Source of the DNA: Dendronephthya gigantea
Lineage: Eukaryota > Cnidaria > Anthozoa > Malacalcyonacea > Nephtheidae
Direction of reading: 5' to 3'
Length of the DNA stretch: 64,000 nt
Assembly: GCF_004324835.1 (NCBI RefSeq)
Contig: NW_021163026.1
Span: 2,475,271-2,539,270, forward strand
Position 1 is the first letter of the stretch. Each line of letters starts with the position of its first letter. The translations under genes were made by a program, and so were the position numbers. Below, in pieces: positions 11,910-23,682 of this stretch. Below the pieces are notes generated by a model, which was given only the letters and a program-made list of their open reading frames with translations, was not told where the DNA came from and searched no databases.

Positions 11910-12120
11910 AGAAATTTATTCCGAATAAAATCAATATTTCGGGAGTCGTGATCGTTGTAGTTGATCGTTGCAGTTGAGTGAGTTGACGACTACAATGTGG
12001 GGGGGGGGGTCGTTTAAATCACATGATCTAACAAGTGTAGAGCATATGGTCGTTCCTTTTTTACGTCAGTACACGTGCACGAGAAGACCTGACTGACTCC
12101 GTATTTGAAGCTTAGCCATT

Positions 12121-12211
12121 GAGGTGACAACATCAGCGCTTTTGCAAAGGCAGTCCATTACTAAACTTCCCTCTTGAGACAAAGAGGGTTCTCCTCATCT
12201 TCATTACAAAG
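12121..12211 (+). other. conserved non-coding 5'UTR exon block, copy c
   Basis: Close copy of the block (ACAACATCAGCGCTTTTGC ... ATTACAAAG|GTATGTCTTC). It is 0.78 kb upstream of array gene 5; the intervening sequence is its likely first intron and shows no gene. Confidence 0.6.
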
Positions 12212-12993
12212 GTATGTCTTCTATATAGTTCTTATTTCATTTCGTATCTTCGGTAATATTTTTATGCGGAAGAAACTACTCGGTTACAACGCCCCCCTGG
12301 TTATAACCTCTGCGACGTGGCTACGACAAAAAGTCCAACAGCGGCCATGGTCTTCATGCCGATGGTGGCTAAATTGGGTTTCATAGAATAACTTAATTGT
12401 CACGCAAGGCTTTATTGTGTTTATATATATTGTGTCAACATATAAAAATAGTTGTAAAATAGGAATGAGTAATTGAAAATTGCCACAAATTGGCCTTTCG
12501 TACAAATAAATATGAATTACTTTTCCTTCCAGCTTGACAGTTTAGGTGAAAAATTAATGCAGTATAATAATCTTAGTGTCGATCATTTTGACCAATCTGT
12601 CGTTCTTAGATGAACAGTGGGTTTGGGAAAACATGTAAAGTTTCCGTATCTTAAAAGCCCAAGCGAACTGCTAAATTTAACCTTAAAAACAAAGGTAATA
12701 ACGATAAAGCGTGACTTCGGAAATTATTTAACTTGTTTTCTCAAAAAAAAACATATAATGCAACTTGAACGGCTTCACCTTCTCTCGCAAAACGCGTCGC
12801 ATATCGAAAGTACATAAAAAAGACCCTCACGACATGTCATCATAACAATGCCGAATCTATATAATTTATTGCAGGTCCAAAATACAAAGAAAATGTCCAC
12901 TTTATCTACAGCTGTGCCACACATTATTAATGCGGACTATATATTTGTATTTAATAGAACCTTGCAAATCGTTCAGGAAATAAGCGAATCATT

Positions 12994-13437
12994 ATGAAGA
13001 GCAACGTAGTGTTTGTGTTAATGATTGTGGTCTGTGCTTGTGGCATGATTGCATCGGGGAAACGCTTTTGGCGCGGAAAACGTCGACCTAGATATCACCC
13101 CAGACGTCCACCAGTCAGACGTTTTAAGATAGTCTGCAATCGTTACACTGACGGGGCTAAGATATGTCGTAACGTTCGAAACTACAATGACTCTCAATGG
13201 ATAACGTGTCGATCAGACTCCTACATCAGATCAAAAACAGAAAAACCATACCATTGCAAAAATGCAAAATACTGTTACTATCCGTGTATGTTGGAAGAGT
13301 ATCACCTACCTTCAGGCGATGTCAAGGAAAGCTGTCGATGCAGTTCAGCTGAATCACACAAGGCCAGAGGCAGAATGTATACTTTGCGTTTTGTCTGCTT
13401 CGTCGTTTTGATTTCCAACTATTTGTTCGTATCATAA
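12994..13437 (+). CDS. array gene 5: short GPI-type 8-cysteine protein with basic insert
   Basis: Predicted 147 aa from the ATG at 12,994. Signal peptide residues 1-22 (MKSNVVFVLMIVVCACG...). Between it and the first module cysteine lies a strongly basic proline-rich stretch of about 24 residues (RFWRGKRRPRYHPRRPP...), absent from the other members. The 8-cysteine module follows (KICRNVRNYND, QWITC, KYCYYPCMLEEY), then a hydrophobic tail that is nearly identical to gene 3 (RFVCFVVLISNYLFVS). The basic segment could bind polyanions or be processed off; this is inference. The insert replaces the GP-x-G motif region found in the relatives. Confidence 0.8.
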   Translation: MKSNVVFVLMIVVCACGMIASGKRFWRGKRRPRYHPRRPPVRRFKIVCNRYTDGAKICRNVRNYNDSQWITCRSDSYIRSKTEKPYHCKNAKYCYYPCMLEEYHLPSGDVKESCRCSSAESHKARGRMYTLRFVCFVVLISNYLFVS

Positions 13438-13845
13438 ACACTGACATTATAGAACTGTTGTTTAGATAAACTTTAGACTGTTTTTATACATGTAAGCTTT
13501 AACCAAAAAAAGGCTTTTAAGGTTTAAAGTAAGATTTCGTTTTGAACATATTTCATGGCATTATTTTACCAACAAGAAGCACCATAATTAAAAGTAATTG
13601 CATAAATGTAGTATACGTTTTTAGACCTAATGGCTTTCCCCTATATTAAATACGAGAAATATACTTGTGTGAAAATGAGACTGAATTGTATATTTTGTAT
13701 CGGCTGTGAAGGTCGGGTTTTATAGAATAACTGAACATGTAACAAAGATTGTTTTCATAATTATATTGTAATTCGTAAAGAGCTAAGCATTTACTGTTCG
13801 TGGTCATTTACACAAAAAATTCTTTGTCTTCTTCTTTGATTAACA

Positions 13846-13912
13846 GAAATAGATTCGATACCGACATGCAGCATTCTACCGATGAAATGCCCCTCACAAA
13901 GAACTTCGAGTT
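13846..13912 (+). repeat. dispersed array repeat, copy 3 (partial)
   Basis: Shortened copy of the segment seen at 3,838 and 11,703, ending CAAAGAACTTCGAG, again next to AT-rich sequence. Confidence 0.45.
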
Positions 13913-13993
13913 TACATATATGTATATATATATATATATAAATACCTAAATATCGATCACGTGATTGTACTGCATACGTTAATTTTATGGGAA

Positions 13994-14010
13994 ATCGTTG
14001 GAAATCTATC

Positions 14011-14075
<65 letters not shown>

Positions 14076-14091
14076 TATATATATGTGTAAC
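13994..14091. repeat. (AT)n microsatellite
   Basis: About 95 bp of TA dinucleotides. It gives a spurious IYIYIY open frame. Confidence 0.9.
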
Positions 14092-14739
14092 AGTCAACTT
14101 TCATTCATATATAAACATATATTTTATATACTTCTATTTCGTAGAGCTGTGAAAAGCTTTTTTATAACAACAACTTTTTGCATACAATGGCATATCTATT
14201 CATCTTCAGTGTCAACTTTATCTTTGTGCGATAAGAGCTTTATCAGGGATAAGTATTTAGTGTTGTTTTTACCCAACTATGACTTCTTTGCACATGATTA
14301 GTTTTAGACATGCATCATGCATGATATATATATAGTCAATTGCACTTACAAAATAATGAAAATATCTAATCTATAGTAGTTGATCAGCGAGTTTCATCAT
14401 CAAGAACAATATGTAATCAATATAGCCTACACACGCTGCACAGAAAATGTATAAATTATTCAAACTCTGAATGCGTTTTCTTGTGTTTGCTCAAGAATTA
14501 AGCACAATGACATGAGGTATGAGGTTTCAAGTTTACAAGGTAAAACACCTTGCATGTGGTAGAATACTACCTACACTGGACCACCACGTTTGAGATATCT
14601 TTTTCAGCCTCAAAAGCGCCAGCCATACATACGCAAGGCAAAGTATATAGTCTAGTGTTTCATTGTGGTATTATATTACGTCAGCATATCTTTGGGGAAA
14701 GACTTGTATAAATATTGCTTTTTGGTTCATCCAATACGG

Positions 14740-14831
14740 CAATAGCTAGAACGAGGCCCATCCAATAGTCATTATTAAACTCCCCCCTTGGCTTGAGACA
14801 GAGAGAGATCTTCTTAATCTTCAAACTAAAG
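14740..14831 (+). other. conserved non-coding 5'UTR exon block, copy d
   Basis: Diverged copy ending AAACTAAAG|GTATGCTTTC, 1.1 kb upstream of array gene 6. The following intron contains sequence homologous to the gene 1 first intron (about 14,930-15,270). Confidence 0.55.
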
Positions 14832-16005
14832 GTATGCTTTCTATCGTTCCTTTTTTATTTCGTGTGTTCGGTAATTCCGTTTATGCGGAAGTATAGTAGT
14901 CGGCCACAAAATTTATAGCGTGGCTATATGAATCAATGCCAATGGCGACAGCGTTATTCGTCCTATTACGATTCAAAACACAAGCGTACTGCTGTAAAAA
15001 GGCTTAAGTTACTTTGGCGTATTTGTGCGATGTTAGTCTAAAATTGAACTAAAAGCAAGGACTGCAAAGGGTGGAAAATGCTTGATCGAGGTGACAAAAA
15101 ATTCAGCGGCCACTTTGTTTGTACAAGCGGGCCACGAAGTCTCATCATTTCAAGAATTCGATATTTTGATTCGCAAGACACTATACTTCCCTCGATATGC
15201 CGGTTTAAATCTACGATGTTAAAAGACGCTAATAAACTTGAGGCCCCAAGCGAATGCAATATTTTTTATCGATAATTCCACGGTAACGACAATTATGAAG
15301 AGTTAGTTTTGCACAAGTGGCGTGCTAATGCATGACCACGTGAGTAATAACCACTTTATCACATTGAAAAACATCACTACACCACGGAAAGTGAAACGGG
15401 AAGAAGTTAAGAAAGCGTGGTGATCCTGTTCGTTTATTTAGGATTGAAATTTCGCAACAAATCGTAGGAAGTTGACGACGGGGACGAAAAAGCGTCAAAT
15501 TACAAGTTGTCAAGGTCATTGCCATAATAGCATTCAGACAATACTGGCCATGCTGAACCATATGTGCTGAACCCATAAAAAAATAGTTATATAATAATCT
15601 ATAAATTTACTTCGTACTGTACAAAAGTTTCAGTTTAATAAGCAATGTTTATAGATAAAAGTTTGTACTACCCGTAAGCCAAGTTTCAGATGAAACCCGA
15701 AATTCAAAATCACACGCCACTGTCGTGTATTTTCTACGAACAAACACACACGCACATAAAAGTTAAGATCATTTAAATGATACAAACAAAATCAATATAT
15801 ACATGAGGTTAGATTCTGTTGATGATTTGGCGTGTTTTTCCCAGGAAAAACTGTATAACAACTTTGCCACGTTAAGTGCGTGTAAGCCGGTATAAAAAAC
15901 GCCACAGTGGAAATTCGTCCTTAGTTGTTTGTTTAAACAAATAATGCCGTTATGCTTTATAGATACCCTATTGGCCGTGATATATCCTACTTTGCACGGC
16001 TGAAC

Positions 16006-17436
16006 ATGATGAAGAGTTTTCATTTATACCCGCTGTTCATGTTGCTTGTCATGATGTACAACATGCACTGTGTCCAGGCAGCGAACTGTGACAGATCTTA
16101 TGGTCCAGCTGGTACCGTACATTGCATTCAGAGTTCTCGCTACAATGACTATCAGTGGGCCACATGTCGTACCGACAACTACGTCCGGACGAAATCCAAT
16201 GGGAGACACGCTTGCATAGACCGAACAAGAACTTACTGTTATTACCAGTGCATGATTGACGTCTATGACAGAAGTTCTGGCGATGTCTTTCTCAATTGTA
16301 AGTGCTCCCCTTTTGACCCCAAGCCCACTCAACGGGTTAAATTGCCTGACTGGTGCTACAGCCCTGATGGAACAAACTGTAACTGGTATAGTAACTGTCT
16401 TAAGAAAGCTTATCCTTATTGTGAAAACGACAAAGACGACTACAGCATCATGTATACCGAAAAATTTTGTAGACTTTACGATGATCAATACGACAAATTT
16501 TCCCAGAAAGGAGCACAATGGATCAACGCTGTCAGAAAATGTATCCAACTCAAACTGGTTCCACTGGTTGACAAAACACGCGTTAGGACGTGTTCTGATC
16601 TGAAATACACAGCATTCAAAACACACTCACCCTGCTACACCAATCCTGAGAATTCGCAATCGTCATCAATTTCGTACTGCAACTTATCTCCCCAGGATAG
16701 GAATGTTGTGTTTTGGACCATTAAATCAGCATTTCGTGCGGCATATTGGCCAAGTTTGAAAGGTCTGTTAGACGTCAGACGTGATTGTGAAAATAGAGAA
16801 GGCAGCCGAAAACAACGGAAGGTCCAGGATATGATCCTAGAAGAAGTGACGAGAGAAATTGGAGAAACCAAAACCAACTCCGTGGACGAGAAAATCCGAG
16901 AAACAGAAGTGAGAATCAAAGTTTGGCTACGAAATTTTGTGAGTCCGATTCAGCTTTCCATGAACATAAATAAACATGGCTGGACGTCCAAGCGAAGAAA
17001 AAGATCCGCCCCAAGTAATCAAGAAATTAAGGATTCCAAATTTGCCGGGAAGGTCATCGATGCAATCGCTTCACAAGGAAGATGGCAGGAGAAGGGAATT
17101 ACTTGGTTTGCTTATGCAAAAAACGAAATAGGACAGGATCACACGAAGTCGATCAGATTTTTCGTAGCTGACCGTTACAAGTACAAAGATGGCCTGGGAA
17201 CAATCAAGCCAACGACCATCGCTGATGTTTTGATCCAGCTCAGTACAGATATTCTCAACGGGACTCTTTATGTAAGTGTGGATGGAAGTTCTGTTGACAT
17301 CGTGAAGTTAAATGGCTGTTTAGATATGGATTGTGATATACATGCATTTGATATCGAATCAAGCGGCGTATTTCTCAAAGCAATGCATACAATAGCATAC
17401 TTAATCATCTTGAGTATCAACTTTATCTTTGTGTGA
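16006..17436 (+). CDS. array gene 6: secreted GPI-type protein with stanniocalcin-like module (long form)
   Basis: Predicted 476 aa. The frame opens at 15,952, but an acceptor (CTTTATAG, ending 15,962) argues for the ATG at 16,006. Signal peptide MMKSFHLYPLFMLLVMMYNM... The 8-cysteine module has GPAGTVHC, NDYQWATC and YCYYQCM. The 10-cysteine module has cysteine spacing 7-5-7-15-23-16-13-14-35, against 8-4-5-8-23-15-13-6-34 in human stanniocalcin-1 as I recall it. A charged helical linker follows, with the furin-type site RRKR|S near residue 332. The C-terminal module includes FAGKVIDAIASQGRWQ, WFAYAKN and GCLDMDCD, then a hydrophobic tail. It founds the second subgroup of long genes, with genes 7-9. 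Function is unknown. Confidence 0.85.
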   Translation: MMKSFHLYPLFMLLVMMYNMHCVQAANCDRSYGPAGTVHCIQSSRYNDYQWATCRTDNYVRTKSNGRHACIDRTRTYCYYQCMIDVYDRSSGDVFLNCKCSPFDPKPTQRVKLPDWCYSPDGTNCNWYSNCLKKAYPYCENDKDDYSIMYTEKFCRLYDDQYDKFSQKGAQWINAVRKCIQLKLVPLVDKTRVRTCSDLKYTAFKTHSPCYTNPENSQSSSISYCNLSPQDRNVVFWTIKSAFRAAYWPSLKGLLDVRRDCENREGSRKQRKVQDMILEEVTREIGETKTNSVDEKIRETEVRIKVWLRNFVSPIQLSMNINKHGWTSKRRKRSAPSNQEIKDSKFAGKVIDAIASQGRWQEKGITWFAYAKNEIGQDHTKSIRFFVADRYKYKDGLGTIKPTTIADVLIQLSTDILNGTLYVSVDGSSVDIVKLNGCLDMDCDIHAFDIESSGVFLKAMHTIAYLIILSINFIFV

Positions 17437-18921
17437 TAAGAACTTTATCACCGCCTCTAACTTTACTGATATGCCAGGGATAAGTATTTGTGTTGTTTTT
17501 ACCAAACTATGACTTTTTTGCACATGATTAGTTTTAGCATGCATGATATAGTCAATTGCACTTACAAAATATATAATCTAAAGTAGTTGATTCAGTGAGT
17601 TTTATTATCAAGAACAATATGTAATCAAAATTTTCAGGTCATTAAACATCCAAAAAAAACCTACAAAGTTGGCAAGTCTATATCGTTTTAATATATATAC
17701 ATATACGCTGTACAGAAAATGCTTATTCACAAGAATAAGCACAATAAAACGATCGCTTTTCGTTTGACAGCACCTCAGCATATAAGATTATCAATCGTCA
17801 AGTCTTTATGACACCAAGCAAGCACATGCTATTCTCGGAGTGATTACACGACTGTCAGTATCGTGTTTTAGACTCATTTCAATACCTCAAAGGCAGGTAT
17901 CTCACGCTTCGCTGAATCTCTGCTAACAGGGATCATGTAAACAGTCCCTATATATACATGAAATACGTCTGGTTCCGGTCACATGCTGGCTCATCTGAAT
18001 TTTTCCATTGAAACAGACGGGTTGGAAACTGAACGAGAAACTCGTCTTAAATTCTAATTTAGACGTGTAAAACCTACAACAACAACATAAAACATTCAAG
18101 TAAATATGAAGCAATATTCTAATTTCTTTCATTGGCTATATGTATAGGCATGCACTATACCTTATTTCTAATACTATTGCCGGATGAACATAAGAGTGTG
18201 TGTGAATGAGTTAAAGATAAACACATGCTGGGCTATTTATTATCATAAGAACACAATTTCGGGCATTCCTGAACATGTGAAATTCTCAGACAAATGCTTT
18301 CATTTTCAAATCTACCAAAAAATTCTACTGGAGATGGTAATTTGGTAAAGCTATGTAAAGGCAATGCATTTCACTCAAGTGCATGGGGGTAGAACAACGT
18401 GGCCAAGACATGGACTGCTTGTATTACTGCATGTATACCATTTGTTTTATTAGTATAAATAATACCATGCTGGGAAAACATAATAGTTTCTATATATTAA
18501 ATAAAATAAATTTCCCCGATATATTTCCCTATACATTTATACATATTACATATATAGCTGTAGCTATTTGTGCGACGCGAAGAATGAGGATTCAATTAAT
18601 ATCTTTAAGAGCCATGTAACATGATATACGTAAATTTTAAGCTCTCGTAGTCATGCCTTGGCGAAAAACATACAGCTTTAGTTTCCACAAAGCTTTAGTT
18701 TACCTTAGATTGCATGTCTAAGCTATAAACCTGTTCAATTTATGCGTGAAAAGTTTTTAACTGATTGAAAACACAACATATGAAACTGGTCTTCCCTGTC
18801 TAACCATTACGTATCGTGATTTATATTTAACTGAAATTCCTCCATTTCTGAAGAAAACATAGATTGTGAGTTATGTTCTTTAAACCATGCAAAATATATA
18901 GCACGAGCATCAAAAAAGCGA

Positions 18922-18959
<38 letters not shown>

Positions 18960-19095
18960 AGTAAAGTAGTACAATATTTTATTGTGGCATAATATTACGT
19001 CAGCATATCTTTCAGGAAATACTTGTATAATATTACTTCTTAGTTAATCCAATGGGTTGAAACATTTCTCATATACGTCATTACGAAGCTTTATC
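17437..19095. other. intergenic sequence, array genes 6-7
   Basis: 3'UTR and downstream flank of gene 6, homologous to the flanks after genes 7 and 8. From about 18,005 it enters the recently duplicated unit. A short AT microsatellite lies at about 18,925-18,957. No gene is supported. Confidence 0.55.
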
Positions 19096-19187
19096 GTAGC
19101 TGACAACATCAGTGCTTTTGCAAAGGCAGTGCATTACTAAACATCCCTCTTGAGACAAGGAGAGTTCGCCTCATCTTCATAACAAAG
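19096..19187 (+). other. conserved non-coding 5'UTR exon block, copy e
   Basis: Copy of the shared block (GCTGACAACATCAGTGCTTT ... ATAACAAAG|GTATGTCTTC) in unit A, 1.1 kb upstream of array gene 7. Confidence 0.6.
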
Positions 19188-19343
19188 GTATGTCTTCTAT
19201 AGTTCTTATTTCATTTCGTATCTTCGTTAAATTCGCTACTTTTATGCGGAGGTAAGCACCCGCAACTAGAAGATTTATAGCGCAGTTATGAAACAATGAC
19301 CGACAGCCGAAAGCCACTTTACTTCCCTGGGTATAGTTCAAAT

Positions 19344-19582
19344 CAGAGTTGCAAAAAGAGTTCAACCTTCCTCCGGTAAGATTTCAAGTTTTGAAAACCT
19401 TCCTCAAAATTACGTTATGACACTGAGTCAAATGGCAACCAGCATAACAAAATATTTGGTTTTTTTGGTACATGCATGTGATCAATTAGAGTGTTCAACT
19501 TTGAACCTTCCTCACAAACTTCATTCAAAGCAAACCTTCCTCCGGGTGTCACCCGCGTACCCGCAGCTTTTTTGCAACTCTG
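19344..19582. mobile_element. hAT-type MITE in first intron, copy A
   Basis: A 239-bp element with terminal inverted repeats CAGAGTTGCAAAAA and its complement, flanked by a direct 8-bp duplication GTTCAAAT at 19,336-19,343 and 19,583-19,590. The homologous intron positions upstream of genes 1 and 6 lack it and read straight through a related target sequence. An 8-bp target duplication with CAG-starting ends fits the hAT superfamily. There is no coding capacity. Confidence 0.8.
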
Positions 19583-20291
19583 GTTCAAATCTATGATGTT
19601 AAAAGACGCTAGCAAACTTGAGGTACCCTAAGTTGACGCAATATTTTCTTTATCGATAATTCCAGGGTATACTAGCCACGCAAATAATAACCACTTTTAC
19701 ATAAACCAGAAAACAAACAGGAAGTTGTCTGTTTAATCTTAAAAACATGTGATGTTCTGAAGACAGGAACGAAAAAGTATAAAATTACAAATCGTAACAG
19801 GTCATTGCCCATCCAATAAAATAGTACTAATTTACTCCGAACTGTAGAAAAGCTCTAATAATCAACGTTTATAGATAAAAGGTCGTCTACCTACAAGCCC
19901 AGTTGCGGGTGAGACCCATATTTCAAAATCACAGAATAGAGCGGACTTCCACTGTCGTGTTTTTTGTACGATTTGTGCGTTTTTACGTGCGTGTTAGCTT
20001 GTTAGCGTTTACTTTTAGTCCGTTTTTACATCATCTTTATAAATCTATCACTCTATTTCGTTGAGCTGTGAAAAAGCTTTATAAAAACAAAATGGTGGTG
20101 AGGTGGTTTTCCTTTAATTTATTATTAAACTAGTATTTCTTATTATCCTATATTCCGCAAATCAAGGCAAACATGCAGGGTTTTAATAAACAGTGCAGCC
20201 AGTGGAAATCATCCCTACGCGTTTAAACGAATATTTATTATTTATGTTTCGTAGAACCGCTATTGGCTGTAAGATATCGCAAGTGCTGTAC

Positions 20292-21847
20292 ATGATGCGG
20301 AATTTCTATTTTTACTCGCTGTTCACGTTGTTTGTTATGATATACAACATGCAGCATATCCAAGCAGCGAGCTGTAACAAATATTTTGGTCCAGCTGGTG
20401 TCGTACATTGCGTTAAGCTTTATGGCTACAATGATTATCAGTGGGCTACAATGATTATCAGTGGGCCACATGTCGTACCGACAGCTACATCCGAACGAAA
20501 TCCAATTCGAGACACAAGTGCGTAGACCGAACAGCAACTTACTGTTATTACCAGTGCATGGTTGACGTCTATAACAGCAATTTTGGCAATGTTTTTTCCA
20601 ATTGTAAGTGCTCCCCTTTTGGCCCCAAGCCCACTCAAAGTGTTAAATTGCCTGACTGGTGCTACAGCCCTGATGGAACAAACTGTAACTGGTATAGTAA
20701 CTGCCTCAAGAAAGTCTATCCTTATTGCGAAAACAACAAAGACGACTTCAGCATCATGTATACCGAGAAATTTTGTAGACTTTACGATGATCAATACGAC
20801 AAATTTTCCCAGAAAGGAGCACAATGGATCAACGCTGTCAGAAAATGTATCCAACTTAAACTGGTTCCACTGGTTGACAAAACACGCGTTAGGACGTGTC
20901 CTAATCTGAAATACACAGCATTCAAAACACACTCACCCTGCTACACCAATCCTGAGAGTTCGCAATCGCCATCAATTTCGTACTGCAACTTATCTCCGCA
21001 GGATAGGAATGTTGTGTTCTGGACCATTAAATCAGCATTTCGTGCGGCATATTGGCCGAGTTTGAAAGGTCTGTTAGACGTCAGACGTGATTGTGAAAAT
21101 AGAGAAGGCAGCCAAAAACAACGGAAGGTCCAGAATATGATCCTAGAAGAAGTGACGAGAGAAATTGGAGAAACCAAAACAAACTCCGTGGACGAGAAAA
21201 TCCGAGAAACAGAAGTGAGAATCAAAGTTTGGCTACGAAATTTGGTGAGTCCGATTCAGCTTTCCATGAACATAAATGAACATGACTGGACATCCAAGCG
21301 AAAAAAAAGATCCGCCCCAAGTGATCAAGAAATTAAGGATTCCAAATTTGCCGGGAAGGTTATCGACGCAGTCGCTTCACAAGGAAGATGGCAGGAAAAG
21401 GGAATTACTTGGTTTGCTTATGCAAAAAACGAAATCGACAACACAAAGTCGATCAGGTTTTTCGTAGCTGATCGTTTTAAAATTGAAAGTGGTAACCAAA
21501 CAACCAATCACACCAATATCACTGATGTTTTGGTCCAGCTAAGCACAGATATTCTCAATGCCAACGGGACTCTTGATTTGAGGGTGGACGGAAGTCGTGC
21601 CGACATCGACATCATGAAGTTCAATGGCTGTTTAGATATGGATTGTGAGTTACATGCATTTAATATTGTATTAAGCAGCCCATCTCCACCAACTCCTAGC
21701 CCGTCAAGCAGACCATCTCCACCAACTCCTAGCCCGTCAAGCAGACCATCTCATCCAACTCCTAGCCCGTCAAGCAGCGTATTTCTCAAAGCAATGCATA
21801 CAATGGCATACTTAATCATCTTGAGTATCAACTTTATTCTTGTGTGA
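20292..21847 (+). pseudogene. array gene 7: long form, reading frame interrupted
   Basis: Same architecture as gene 6. The signal peptide starts at the ATG at 20,292 (MMRNFYFYSLFTLFVMIYNM), after an acceptor ending CGTAG. In the 8-cysteine module a 20-bp segment (GGCTACAATGATTATCAGTG, 20,424-20,443) is repeated directly at 20,444-20,463. This shifts the frame; the remaining coding region to 21,847 is otherwise open. The neighbouring near-identical gene 8 has only one copy of this segment. The downstream part has the 10-cysteine module, an RKKR|S site and a C-terminal module. A proline-serine repeat (PTPSPSSRPS type, three units) precedes the hydrophobic tail. It may be a real recent loss of function, an allele, or an assembly join error. 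Confidence 0.7.
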
Positions 21848-23246
21848 TAAGAACTTTATCACTGCCATGAATGGCCTCTAACTTTGACTTTATAATGTCA
21901 GGGTCAGGGATAAGTATTTGTGTTGTTTTTACCCAACTATGACTTTTTTGCACATGATTAGTTTTAGACATGCATCATGCATGATATAGTCAATTGCACT
22001 TACAAAATATATAATCTACAGTAGTTGATTCAGTGAGTTTTATTATCAAGAAGAATATGTAATCAAAATTTTCAGGTCATTAAACATAAAAAAAACACTA
22101 AAAAGTTGCAAGTCTATATCGTTTATATATACGCACGCTGTATAGAAAATGTCTACTCACAAGAATAAGCACAATAAAACGATCGTTGGATCGCTTTTCG
22201 TTTGACAGCACCTCAGCATATAAGATTATCAATCGTCAAGTCTTTATGACACCAAGCAAGCACATGCTAATACAGTATCGTGTTTTAGACTCATTTCAAT
22301 ACCTCAAAGGCAGGTATCTCACGCTTCATTGAAACAGACGGGTTGGAAACTGAACGAGAAACTCGCCTTAAATTCTAATTTAGACGGCTAAAACCTACAA
22401 CAGCAACATAAAACATTCAAGTAAATATGAAGCAATATTCTAATTTCTTTCATTGGCTATATGTATAGGCATGCACTATACCTTATTTCTAATACTATTG
22501 CCGGATGAACATAAGAGTGTGTGTGAATGAGTTAAAGATAAACACATGCTGGGCTATTTATTATCATAAGAACACAATTTCGGGCATTCCTGAACATGTG
22601 AAATTCTCAGACAAATGCTTTCATTTTCAAATCTACCAAAAAATTCTACTGGAGATGGTAATTTGGTAAAGCTATGTAAAGGCAATGCATTTCACTCAAG
22701 TGCATGGGGGTAGAACAACGTGGCCAAGACATGGACTGCTTGTATTACTGCATGTATACCATTTGTTTTATTAGTATAAATAATACCATGCTGGGAAAAC
22801 ATAATAGTTTCTATATGTTAAATAAAATAAATTTCCCCGATATATTTCCCTATACATTTATACATATTACATATATAGCTGTAGCTATTTGTGCGACGCG
22901 AAGAATGAGGATTCAATTAATATCTTTAAGAGCCATGTAACTTGATATACGTAAATTTTAAGCTCTCGTAGTCATGCCTTGGCGAAAAACATACAGCTTT
23001 AGTTTCCACAAAGCTTTAGTTTACCTTAGATTGCATGTCTAAGCTATAAACCTGTTCAATTTATGCGTGAAAAGTTTTTAACTGATTGAAAACACAACAT
23101 ATGAAACTGGTCTTCCCTGTCTAACCATTACGTATCGTGATTTATATTTAACTGAAATTCCTCCATTTCTGAAGAAAACATAGATTGTGAGTTATGTTCT
23201 TTAAACCATGCAAAATATATAGCACGAGCATAAAAAAAGCGAGGCA

Positions 23247-23296
23247 TATATATATATATATATATATATAATTATATATATATATATATATATATG
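23247..23296. repeat. (AT)n microsatellite in unit B
   Basis: AT repeat, longer than the matching one in unit A at 18,925-18,957. Confidence 0.85.
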
Positions 23297-23434
23297 CAAG
23301 CAAAGTAGTACAATATTTTATTGTGGCATAATATTACGTCAGCATATCTTTCAGGAAATACTTGTATAATATTACTTCTTAGTTAATCCAATGGGTTGAA
23401 ACATTTCTCATATACGTCATTACGAAGCTTTATC

Positions 23435-23526
23435 GTAGCTGACAACATCAGTGCTTTTGCAAAGGCAGTGCATTACTAAACATCCCTCTTGAGACAAGGA
23501 GAGTTCGCCTCATCTTCATAACAAAG
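23435..23526 (+). other. conserved non-coding 5'UTR exon block, copy f
   Basis: Copy of the shared block in unit B, ending ACAAAG|GTATGTCTTC, 1.1 kb upstream of array gene 8. Confidence 0.6.
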
Positions 23527-23682
23527 GTATGTCTTCTATAGTTCTTATTTCATTTCGTATCTTCGTTAAATTCGTTACTTTTATGCGGAGGTAAGCACCC
23601 GCAACTAGAAGATTTATAGCGCAGTTATGAAACAATGACCGACAGCCGAAAGCCACTTTACTTCCCTGGGTATAGTTCAAAT

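Larger units (their letters stand above)
18005..22330 (+). repeat. recent tandem duplication, unit A (about 4.3 kb)
   Basis: Unit A begins near ATTGAAACAGACGGGTTGG and spans the conserved promoter block, a first intron with a MITE, array gene 7 and its 3' flank. Unit B (22,331-26,700) repeats it in the same order and orientation at near identity. Boundaries are approximate and taken from the recurrence of the starting motif at about 22,327 and, diverged, at about 26,715. Confidence 0.8.

Noticed and set aside
15952-16005. Upstream start for gene 6
   Set aside because: A splice acceptor lies inside this stretch and the signal peptide starts cleanly at the later ATG; genes 7 and 9 show the same layout.
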